Source of the DNA: Meridianimarinicoccus aquatilis
GTDB taxonomy: Bacteria > Pseudomonadota > Alphaproteobacteria > Rhodobacterales > Rhodobacteraceae
NCBI RefSeq assembly: GCF_004358675.1
Contig: NZ_SMZO01000013.1
Span: 1 to 64,000, forward strand
Length of the DNA: 64,000 nucleotides
Direction: 5' to 3'
Shown: positions 55,516-62,551 of the stretch, one piece after another
Layout: each line of letters begins with the position of its first letter
Numbering within the stretch: the stretch's first letter is position 1
Program-made: the position numbers and the translations under genes
The notes under the pieces: generated by a model
Seen by the model: the letters and a program-made list of their open reading frames with translations, nothing else
Told to the model about the DNA's origin: nothing
Database searches by the model: none

Positions 55516-56532
55516 ATGACCGACTTGCTGTCGCGACGTCTGTCCGAAACCCCGGCTTTGCTGGCTGATGGGGCGACGGGGACCAATCTGTTCAACATGG
55601 GCCTTGAATCCGGTGATGCACCTGAGCTTTGGAATGAACAGGAACCGGACAAGATCCGCGCTTTGTACCGCGGTGCGGTAGAGGCAGGATCCGATCTTTT
55701 TCTGACCAACAGCTTTGGATCAAACGCATCACGGCTCAGGCTGCACGATGCGGGGAACCGCGCGTTCGATTTGTCCCGAATTGCGGCAGAACTTGGCCGC
55801 GAGGTCGCAGACCGGTCTGGTCGCGAGATCATCGTCGCAGGGTCCATGGGCCCGACCGGCGAAATCATGGCACCAATGGGCACACTCACCTTGTCGCAGG
55901 CAACCGAGATATTTCATGAGCAAGCCGAAGGTTTAAGGGCTGGCGGAGCTGACTTCTTGTGGGTGGAGACGATTTCCGCCGCTGACGAATATCGCGCCGC
56001 CGCAGAAGCCGCACGGCTTGCCGGAATGCCATGGTGCGGCACAATGAGTTTCGACACGGCCGGCCGGACCATGATGGGATTGACCGCCGCTGACATGGTC
56101 ACTCTTGTCGAAGGGCTGGCCCACCCCCCGCTGGCTTATGGGGCCAATTGCGGCGTGGGCGCGTCTGATCTCTTGCGCACTGTCCTTGGCCTTGCGGCAC
56201 AAGGCACGGAACGTCCTATCATCGCGAAGGGCAATGCCGGTATTCCAAAATATGTAGATGGGCATATCCACTACGACGGCACACCGTTGCTGATGGCGGA
56301 ATATGCGCGACTGGCAATGGACTGCGGCGCGCGAATCATCGGCGGATGCTGTGGAACCACACCCGAACATTTGCGCGCCATGCGGGCGATGATCGACAGC
56401 CACGACGCAGGCATGCGCCCCAGCTTGGACGACATTGCAACTGCGCTTGGCGGGTTTTCCTCGACGACCGACGGGCTTGATGGCCCAACAGAGTCACCTC
56501 GCCCACGGCGGCGCAGACGCAATTCCGTCTGA
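55516..56532 (+). CDS. Homocysteine S-methyltransferase domain protein (BHMT-like; probable split methionine synthase module)
   Basis: A 338-residue zinc methyltransferase. It opens with a catalytic DGATGTNLFNMGLESGDAPE stretch; the zinc ligands are Cys212 (YGANCGVGAS), Cys278 and Cys279 (IIGGCCGTTPEHLRAM). Annotations often call such genes betaine-homocysteine methyltransferase. In roseobacters a methionine synthase split into homocysteine-, cobalamin- and pterin-binding proteins has been reported (from memory), and a cobalamin protein lies 107 bases downstream, so the split-MetH role is the better guess. A Gly/Ser/Arg-rich C-terminal tail (about 310-338) is unusual. Confidence 0.85.
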   Translation: MTDLLSRRLSETPALLADGATGTNLFNMGLESGDAPELWNEQEPDKIRALYRGAVEAGSDLFLTNSFGSNASRLRLHDAGNRAFDLSRIAAELGREVADRSGREIIVAGSMGPTGEIMAPMGTLTLSQATEIFHEQAEGLRAGGADFLWVETISAADEYRAAAEAARLAGMPWCGTMSFDTAGRTMMGLTAADMVTLVEGLAHPPLAYGANCGVGASDLLRTVLGLAAQGTERPIIAKGNAGIPKYVDGHIHYDGTPLLMAEYARLAMDCGARIIGGCCGTTPEHLRAMRAMIDSHDAGMRPSLDDIATALGGFSSTTDGLDGPTESPRPRRRRRNSV

Positions 56533-56639
56533 TACGTCGCTGGCGCGTCGCTTTAAGTCGCAAATCGCACAGTCCTGTCGCGCCTCGTCGCCTGATAAAT
56601 AGAAATGGTTTCCATTTTCTTCGGGCAAAGGGCACAGGC

Positions 56640-57347
56640 ATGAGCGATGAAGAAGACGATCTGATCCTGGCCGATCTGCCAGATGACGAACTTGTCCCCC
56701 AGATGTTCGACGATCTTTACGACGGTCTTCGCGAAGAGATCGAAGAGGCGGTAAACATTCTTCTGTCCCGCGGTTGGGAACCCTATCGCATTCTGACCGA
56801 AGCACTGGTCGGAGGCATGACCATTGTTGGCAAAGACTTCAGGGACGGCATTCTGTTCGTCCCAGAAGTGCTGCTTGCCGCCAATGCGATGAAGGGCGGC
56901 ATGGCTATTCTCAAGCCACTTCTGGCTGAAACAGGGGCGCCGCGTGTCGGGAAAATGGTCATCGGCACGGTAAAAGGCGACATCCATGACATCGGCAAAA
57001 ACCTCGTGTCGATGATGATGGAAGGGGCCGGGTTCGAAGTCGTGGATATCGGCATCAACAACGCCGTCGAAAAATACCTTGATGCGTTGGAAACCGAACA
57101 GCCAGACATTCTTGGAATGTCCGCACTGCTGACGACCACGATGCCCTATATGAAGGTCGTGATCGATACGATGGCCGAAAAGGGCATCCGTGACGATTAT
57201 ATCGTCCTTGTGGGCGGGGCCCCTTTGAACGAAGAATTCGGGCGCGCCATTGGTGCAGATGCGTATTGCAGGGATGCGGCCGTGGCGGTCGAAACCGCGA
57301 AGACCTTCATGGCACGCAAACACAACCAGGTAACTCACGCGGACTGA
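56640..57347 (+). CDS. Cobalamin (corrinoid)-binding protein, MetH/MtbC-like
   Basis: A 235-residue protein with an N-terminal helical cap (residues about 20-95) and a C-terminal Rossmann-like B12 domain. The cobalt-ligand motif DIHDIG is at residues 114-119 (His116), followed by MSALLTTTMPYMKVVID and VLVGGAPLNEEFGRAIGAD. It carries the methyl group between a donor protein and homocysteine (as split MetH) or between an MttB-type protein and folate. It lies between the homocysteine methyltransferase and the small membrane/DUF1638 genes. Confidence 0.92.
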   Translation: MSDEEDDLILADLPDDELVPQMFDDLYDGLREEIEEAVNILLSRGWEPYRILTEALVGGMTIVGKDFRDGILFVPEVLLAANAMKGGMAILKPLLAETGAPRVGKMVIGTVKGDIHDIGKNLVSMMMEGAGFEVVDIGINNAVEKYLDALETEQPDILGMSALLTTTMPYMKVVIDTMAEKGIRDDYIVLVGGAPLNEEFGRAIGADAYCRDAAVAVETAKTFMARKHNQVTHAD

Positions 57348-57401
57348 CCGGGCTTGATCCGCGCGGACAGGCTCCCCAACTTTGTCGGGTAAGGAGAGTC
57401 C

Positions 57402-57551
57402 ATGCCATTGCCACTTTTTCTAGGTCTGATCGGTGCTGTTTTGGTCGCTGCGGCGGCAACCGTCGCGGTATTCGCCACGGTTGGATTGCCCGCCGCGCTG
57501 CTGGTGCCCGTTCTGCTGATCGCGGCCTACAGTCTGCGCAGGCGACCGTGA
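57402..57551 (+). CDS. 49-residue membrane protein of unknown function
   Basis: A short ORF with an excellent AAGGAGAG site 5 bases before the ATG. The product is almost entirely hydrophobic (PLPLFLGLIGAVLVAAAATV then PAALLVPVLLIAAYSLRRRP), with one or two membrane segments and a positive end that should stay in the cytoplasm. Its stop overlaps the GTG start of the DUF1638 gene (GTGA). No homologue comes to mind. The coupling argues that it is real and linked to the cobalamin/DUF1638 functions. Confidence 0.7.
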   Translation: MPLPLFLGLIGAVLVAAAATVAVFATVGLPAALLVPVLLIAAYSLRRRP

Positions 57552-58186
57552 CAAGCCCGCAAGACGGCCACACACTGACGGAACTGGGGCATCCGCCGTC
57601 TCAGCCCGGTGCCTCTGTGCTGGTCATCGCATGCGGTGCACTGGCCCGCGAAATTTTGCATATCGTCAATCAGAATGGCTGGACACATCTTGATCTGACT
57701 TGCCTTCCCGCCAAGCTTCACAACCGCCCTGAACAGATCCCTGCAGCGGTCGAAGCCGCGGTTCTAAAGCACCGGGGCGCTTATGGTAAGATCGTTGTGG
57801 CTTATGGTGATTGTGGCACTGGCGGTCAGTTGGCGGCCCTTTGCAAGCGTCTTGAAGTGACCATGATCGACGCGCCTCACTGCTACGCCTTTTTCGAAGG
57901 GTCAGCGCGCTTTGCGGCCCATGACGACGAAATCACGGCATTCTATCTGACAGATTTTCTTGTCCGGCAGTTCGACGCTTTCGTGTGGCAGCCCCTTGGC
58001 CTCGACCGCCACCCGCAATTGCGCGACACCTATTTCGGCCACTACACCAAATTGGTCTATATGGCGCAGACGGAAGACCCGCTGCTTGATGACATAGCCC
58101 ACGAGTGCGCCACTCGGCTCGGTTTGGCATATGAGCGGCGCAGCACAGGCTATGGCGATCTGCCAAGCTGGCTTGGTACATCTTAG
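57548..58186 (+). CDS. DUF1638 family protein
   Basis: A 212-residue protein from a GTG start overlapping the small membrane gene. DUF1638 landmarks are VLVIACGALAREILHIVNQN, YGDCGTGGQLAALCKRL and MIDAPHCYAFFEG, with several cysteines and histidines that could bind metal. DUF1638 genes commonly sit with corrinoid proteins and MttB-type methyltransferases. I recall genetic work in a roseobacter that tied one to methionine synthesis, but I cannot confirm it here. It is convergent with sufE, overlapping by 4 bases. Confidence 0.85.
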   Translation: MTSPQDGHTLTELGHPPSQPGASVLVIACGALAREILHIVNQNGWTHLDLTCLPAKLHNRPEQIPAAVEAAVLKHRGAYGKIVVAYGDCGTGGQLAALCKRLEVTMIDAPHCYAFFEGSARFAAHDDEITAFYLTDFLVRQFDAFVWQPLGLDRHPQLRDTYFGHYTKLVYMAQTEDPLLDDIAHECATRLGLAYERRSTGYGDLPSWLGTS

Positions 58187-58611
58187 GCGGCCGCGGTCTC
58201 TCCGGCGAGTTTACGGATTCGTTCGACCATCGCCCGCAGACCATTGGATCGCTGCGCTGACAGATGATCGTTGAGACCCAGGCGCGCCAAAGCCCCGCCG
58301 GCATCTACCCTAAGAACCTCTTCAACGGTCAGCCCTGAATACAGCGCATGCAAAATTGCGATCAATCCACGCACGATCATCGCGTCACTTTCACCTTGAA
58401 AATCAAATTGGGCCTGCGGACCACTGCCATTGATCTGAGGCATGATCCAGACTTGGCTCGCGCAACCGTCCACCTTGGTGGCGGGCACGCGAAAGGCCTC
58501 ATCCAAGGGCGGCATCGCCTTGCCAAGTTCAATGACATGGCGATAGCGGTCTTCCCAATCGTCGAGAAACTCGAATGTGTCGGCGATATCTTCGAAGCTT
58601 TCGGTAGCCAT
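58183..58611 (-). CDS. sufE: SufE-family Fe-S assembly sulfur acceptor
   Basis: A 142-residue protein. EFLDDWEDRYRHVIELGKAM and KVDGCASQVWIMPQINGSG hold the conserved region; the sulfur-accepting cysteine is near residue 51. The ATG at 58611 follows AGGAGACG, so the longer reading to 58677 is rejected. It accepts sulfur from SufS. No other suf gene is in the window. Confidence 0.9.
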   Translation of the reverse strand: MATESFEDIADTFEFLDDWEDRYRHVIELGKAMPPLDEAFRVPATKVDGCASQVWIMPQINGSGPQAQFDFQGESDAMIVRGLIAILHALYSGLTVEEVLRVDAGGALARLGLNDHLSAQRSNGLRAMVERIRKLAGETAAA

Positions 58612-58715
58612 CTGTCTGCGTCTCCTTCGCTGACTGCTGAGGTAAGACGACATGACCGCCGCGTCCAGTCCCGGCAAGACTTTCCAAGTCGCCGCGTTTG
58701 GGCTAACCGACTTTC

Positions 58716-59189
58716 ATGAAAATGCTGTTCAAACATCCATTGCGGTTTGCTCCGATCCTCGCACTCGCCCTTGCGGGCTGTTCCGGCGGACTTTTCAAGC
58801 GCGCTGACCCAAACACGCTGGAACCCGAAGGCGGCTACATTGAAGCTCGCATCGATTCTCGAACTCTTGTGGACAGCGTCACAGCAATATCTTTGTCGCG
58901 AACACCCGGCGGCTTGATCGTACGGGCAACCGGGCTGCCGCCGACACAAGGCTATTGGGATGTGGGGCTCGCGCGCGACCGTAGCGACGATGTGCCAAAT
59001 GGAACACGGCGTTATCGCTTTGTCGGTCGCCCACCTGTGGACGTTTCTGGAAACCCGATCCCAGCCACAGTTGGCACCGCGACCAGTCGGCAAGTGGATG
59101 CAGCGGTATTTATCCCTGACACAGAATTGAATGAACTGCGCCAGATCATCATTGTCGGCGCGCAGGGAAGTCGAACCGCGCGCCGGTAA
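58716..59189 (+). CDS. Lipoprotein of unknown function
   Basis: A 157-residue protein with a lipobox (LALALAGCSG, lipid cysteine at residue 22). The rest is beta-rich (YIEARIDSRTLVDSVTAISL; RYRFVGRPPVDVSG) without a recognised domain. It is divergent from sufE and convergent with the DUF6456 gene 6 bases away. Confidence 0.8.
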   Translation: MKMLFKHPLRFAPILALALAGCSGGLFKRADPNTLEPEGGYIEARIDSRTLVDSVTAISLSRTPGGLIVRATGLPPTQGYWDVGLARDRSDDVPNGTRRYRFVGRPPVDVSGNPIPATVGTATSRQVDAAVFIPDTELNELRQIIIVGAQGSRTARR

Positions 59190-59195
59190 CATGCC

Positions 59196-60338
59196 TCAAC
59201 CGATCATGGACATGTGCTGACCGCCAGTTTCGGAGTAATGCCGCTTGAGCCGCTGCAAAGCGATCCGCAAAACAATCTTTCCTGACCGCGCGGACCACCC
59301 CATGGTCTTCTCGGTCGTTTCAATTCCTTCCAGAAAACAGCAACAGCGCAGCGCGACATCGCCAAGGCCCGGCCCCAGATCGGCCAATGCAGCATGAACC
59401 CGGTCTCGGGCGGCCTGCGATGAGGTCGAGCGCCCAGCGCCGCTTCCTGAGCCGCCGCATTGCGGGCCAGTCATGAAGCTGTCCCAGTTTTGGGTGACCC
59501 TCGGCCCCATCTGCGACAATTCGAAATCCTCGCGCAGGCGCTCGCCTGCCGCCACAAGATCATCCGCAAGGAATTGGTTTCCTTCTTTGTCACGGCGGCG
59601 CGCCAGCGCACTCAGGGGCGATTCCGCGATATTGTATCTTGCCTTACGGCTACCTTCGCCGTCCCGGCCCCGCCGCGTATCCCATTCGCGGTGCTGCGCG
59701 GCAAATGGCTGAGCTTCTTCACACATGCCATCAGCAGACTTGTTTTTTCCCGTGCTTTGCTCTTCGATCATGCGCTTCAGCGCGGCACGCCCAAGGCCGG
59801 TGATGGAATATCGCGAAACCCGCCCGGTGACCTTGGCGGAAATCCATTCATTCAGCGCCATCACTTCCGCGATCTGGCGATCAACGATAGTCGTTTGCGC
59901 GCTTCGCCCACCGGGAAGTTCGCGGACCACAACGGCCTTTTCCATATCTTGTGCTACCGCCAAGACAGCCCCGGTTTCGGCGAGCCTGCGCAACACACGA
60001 AACGCAGATTCGGACAAATCGGTTGTCTTGTCGGCGGCAAATTGCGCCTGAATGGTTGCGGTCATCTTTCGAAACTCCTTGATCTTCTCACAATTCGCGG
60101 CGCGCCTGGCGCCAATAGCACTGAGCCTGTCGAAGGCTCCGTCAACAAGCGGATCGTCGCGGCGGTTTTCGCACCGCCGGACCCGGCGCATCACGGTCGA
60201 AGCATGGTAGCCGGTCTCCCGCGCAATCTCTCGGATCGACCGGCCAAGTTCCGTGTGGCACAAGTAATGTACTGCGGCCTCTGGAACCCATTCCGATGGC
60301 TGGACCGATCCTGGTGACACCATCGCCAGTTTCGTCAC
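59196..60338 (-). CDS. DUF6456 family helix-turn-helix protein
   Basis: A 380-residue protein. The N-terminal helix-turn-helix (GRSIREIARETGYHASTVMR, residues about 32-51) suggests DNA binding. A second winged-helix-like part (SESAFRVLRRLAETGAVLAV) is near residue 108, and the conserved DUF6456 region is C-terminal (GPRVTQNWDSFMTGP; DVALRCCCFLEGIETTEKTM). It is commonly paired with DUF6477 in this group, as here, in divergent orientation. Probably a regulator; targets unknown. Confidence 0.8.
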   Translation of the reverse strand: MTKLAMVSPGSVQPSEWVPEAAVHYLCHTELGRSIREIARETGYHASTVMRRVRRCENRRDDPLVDGAFDRLSAIGARRAANCEKIKEFRKMTATIQAQFAADKTTDLSESAFRVLRRLAETGAVLAVAQDMEKAVVVRELPGGRSAQTTIVDRQIAEVMALNEWISAKVTGRVSRYSITGLGRAALKRMIEEQSTGKNKSADGMCEEAQPFAAQHREWDTRRGRDGEGSRKARYNIAESPLSALARRRDKEGNQFLADDLVAAGERLREDFELSQMGPRVTQNWDSFMTGPQCGGSGSGAGRSTSSQAARDRVHAALADLGPGLGDVALRCCCFLEGIETTEKTMGWSARSGKIVLRIALQRLKRHYSETGGQHMSMIG

Positions 60339-60396
60339 TCATCTTTCTCCCAAGCTTGCCCCCCGGTTCACGGCGATCCCACCGAAGGGCATGACA

Positions 60397-60425
60397 AAAC
60401 CTGAATCGACTCTCGTTTCAGGTTT
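60397..60425. promoter_or_regulatory. 9-base-arm inverted repeat with two GANTC sites in the loop
   Basis: AAACCTGAA and TTCAGGTTT are perfect inverted arms around an 11-base spacer. GAATC (60403-60407) and GACTC (60408-60412), both CcrM-type methylation sites, lie side by side at the inner edge and in the spacer. The element sits 8 bases upstream of the -35 box of the DUF6477 promoter and 59 bases from the DUF6456 start, so it could serve either divergent gene. Confidence 0.6.
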
Positions 60426-60432
60426 ATTAAAA

Positions 60433-60462
60433 TTGGACGCTTTCTTAAGCATTGTTTATAAT
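60433..60462 (+). promoter_or_regulatory. Sigma70-like promoter for the DUF6477 gene
   Basis: TTGGAC at 60433-60438 and a perfect TATAAT at 60457-60462 are 18 bases apart. Transcription would start near 60469, giving a 94-base leader before the DUF6477 start. Confidence 0.65.
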
Positions 60463-60562
60463 GCCTAAATCTTGGTGAGACGTCCGACCGGTTGATCGAA
60501 GAACGCGCAACACCCTGTGGTTGAGCAGCACTCTCATGGCATGTTCGCATCAGGAGACTGCC

Positions 60563-60898
60563 ATGAACGACCCTCTTAACCTGCTGAAATCATTGACACG
60601 CCCAACGCTTCTGGTCACAGCGGCACGACACGCGGCGCAAGGCTATCAGCGTGACCGCGTGCTTCGCAGATTGCTGAAAGCAAACACGCCAACTGGCCAC
60701 GGCGAGGCCGTGATAAAGTTACTGATCCTTGAACGAGAATTGGACGAAGCACGCCGCACCCGCATTGCCGGGTACAGCGTCGCGCGCCATATCACGGTCC
60801 TTGCTGCGCTCATTGCAGAGGGTGGCTACTTGGGCAGCCGTGCACGGCCAGCTCAGGCAAACGCGTCGGCAACCTCGGCTTTGCGCTTGGTGATGTAA
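60563..60898 (+). CDS. DUF6477 family protein
   Basis: A 111-residue protein (DPLNLLKSLTRPTLLVTAAR; LLILERELDEARRTRIAGYS) that typically sits beside the DUF6456 gene in Rhodobacteraceae. The ATG at 60563 follows CAGGAGACTG; an earlier codon at 60521 is rejected. Its 3' end overlaps the convergent mttB gene by 46 bases. Function unknown. Confidence 0.8.
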   Translation: MNDPLNLLKSLTRPTLLVTAARHAAQGYQRDRVLRRLLKANTPTGHGEAVIKLLILERELDEARRTRIAGYSVARHITVLAALIAEGGYLGSRARPAQANASATSALRLVM

Positions 60899-62394
60899 GC
60901 GTCCAGCGCCTCGCGGATGGCTGGGTCCAAATCTGGCGGCTGATAGTCCGCCAGCATTTGACGCGCTTTTGCGTTCGCAAGCGTTCTGGTATCCGGCGCG
61001 CCGGCGTCTTCCCACGTCTCAAAGGGTCGATAGTCCAGAACACCGCTCCGCCAGAACGCTGTTTTGAAATGCGCCTGCGTATGCGCGCAGCCCAGAAAGT
61101 GCCCCCCGGGCCCAACTTCGCGGATCGCATCAAGCGCAAGCGCCACGTCGTCCATCGCTGGCTTTTGGGCCAGACGATGCAAAGCCCCCAATTGGTCGGC
61201 GTCCATGACGAACTTTTCGGGCGAAGCAACAAGCCCGCCTTCCAGCCACCCGCATGCATGAAGCATGAAATTGACTCCGGCCAAAAGCGCCGTGTTCAGC
61301 GAATTGGCAGTCTCGTATCCCGCTTGCGCATCAGGCAATTTCGACCCTGTGAAGCTGCCCCCTGACCGAAACGGAACTGCCAAGCGCCGTGCCAGTTGCC
61401 CTGCCCCATAAATGACTTGCGATGCTTCTGGAGTTCCAAAAATCGGCGCGCCTGAATTCATGTCAATTGAGGTCACGAATGCGCCGAAAATGACGGGCGC
61501 ACCTGGCCGGATCAGTTGGCTATAGGCGATCGCAACTTGAACTTCAGCCAGAACTTGCACCAGTGTCCCTGCCACCGTTACTGGCGACATGGCCCCGCCA
61601 ACGATAAAAGGCGACACAATCGAAGCCTGACCCGCCGCGGCATAGGTTTCAAGCGCTCCCATCATCGTACTGTCGAATGTCAGGGGCGAGTTGATGTTCA
61701 CCAAGGACGTCATCACAGTGTTTTGCGCCACGGTATCCGCACCGAACAGAATCTCACACATCTCAACGCTGTGCAGTGCTCGCTCGGGTTCTGTCACCGA
61801 TCCCATGAAAGGTTTGTCGGACAGGGTCATGTGGGCCAGCAGCATATCAAGGTGCCGCTTGTTCGCCGGAATATCCGTCGGCTCACACACCGTGCCACCC
61901 GAGTGATGCAACCAAGGCGTCATCTGCCCCAGCTTCACGAAGTCATGGAAATCTGAAATCGTCGCGTAGCGGCGCTTGCCGTCCAGATCCAAGACGAATG
62001 GCGGGCCATAAACCGGCGCCAACACCAGCCGGTCGCCCCCGATCACGACAGACTTGTCTGGATTTCGAGCCAGCTGGGTAAACTCGCGCGGGGCTGTGGC
62101 GCAAAGCGTGCGGGTCAGCCCCCGTGGAAAGTGCACTCTCTCTCCTTGCACATCCGCGCCCGCATCACGCCACCGTTGAAGCGCGGCGGGGTTATCGACG
62201 AAATTGACACCAATCTCTTCCAGAACCAATTCGGCCGCGTCTTCGATTCGTTCAAGCGCCTCTTCGTCCAGCAAGTCCAGCGTCGGGATCAAGCGGTCGA
62301 TGACCTTCGCCGTGTTCCTTACAACTGCCGTGCGTTCCGCGCGCCGTGCTGCGCCCCCGCCCCCGGCGCGCCGCCGTCTTGCTCCGTCCGCCAT
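60853..62394 (-). CDS. Trimethylamine methyltransferase family protein (non-pyrrolysine MttB)
   Basis: A 513-residue TIM-barrel corrinoid methyltransferase of the MttB superfamily. No in-frame amber codon interrupts the reading, so it is the non-pyrrolysine type, whose members demethylate quaternary amines such as glycine betaine or carnitine-like compounds. Landmarks are LSDKPFMGSVTEPERALHSV, SQLIRPGAPVIFGAFVTSID and FMLHACGWLEGGLVASPEKF. The N-terminal Arg/Gly/Ala-rich 20 residues are atypical. It may use the cobalamin protein encoded 3.5 kb away. Substrate unknown. Confidence 0.9.
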   Translation of the reverse strand: MADGARRRRAGGGGAARRAERTAVVRNTAKVIDRLIPTLDLLDEEALERIEDAAELVLEEIGVNFVDNPAALQRWRDAGADVQGERVHFPRGLTRTLCATAPREFTQLARNPDKSVVIGGDRLVLAPVYGPPFVLDLDGKRRYATISDFHDFVKLGQMTPWLHHSGGTVCEPTDIPANKRHLDMLLAHMTLSDKPFMGSVTEPERALHSVEMCEILFGADTVAQNTVMTSLVNINSPLTFDSTMMGALETYAAAGQASIVSPFIVGGAMSPVTVAGTLVQVLAEVQVAIAYSQLIRPGAPVIFGAFVTSIDMNSGAPIFGTPEASQVIYGAGQLARRLAVPFRSGGSFTGSKLPDAQAGYETANSLNTALLAGVNFMLHACGWLEGGLVASPEKFVMDADQLGALHRLAQKPAMDDVALALDAIREVGPGGHFLGCAHTQAHFKTAFWRSGVLDYRPFETWEDAGAPDTRTLANAKARQMLADYQPPDLDPAIREALDAYITKRKAEVADAFA

Positions 62395-62551
62395 GGCTCG
62401 AATACCTCTGTTTGCTGGTCGGTTGTTTATTTCAGCCTATCAGCCGAAGTGGCATGCACGCAGGGCCGGTTTACGCCCCTTCGCGGCCCAAAGCGACATT
62501 TGCGACGTGATGCGGCTTGAACAGAAGGCGGGTTGGCCCTAATCCGCGCCT

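Noticed and set aside
59460-60317. Plus-strand ORF of 285 codons opposite the DUF6456 gene
   Set aside because: The minus-strand reading has a helix-turn-helix and a family match, while the plus-strand reading has neither.
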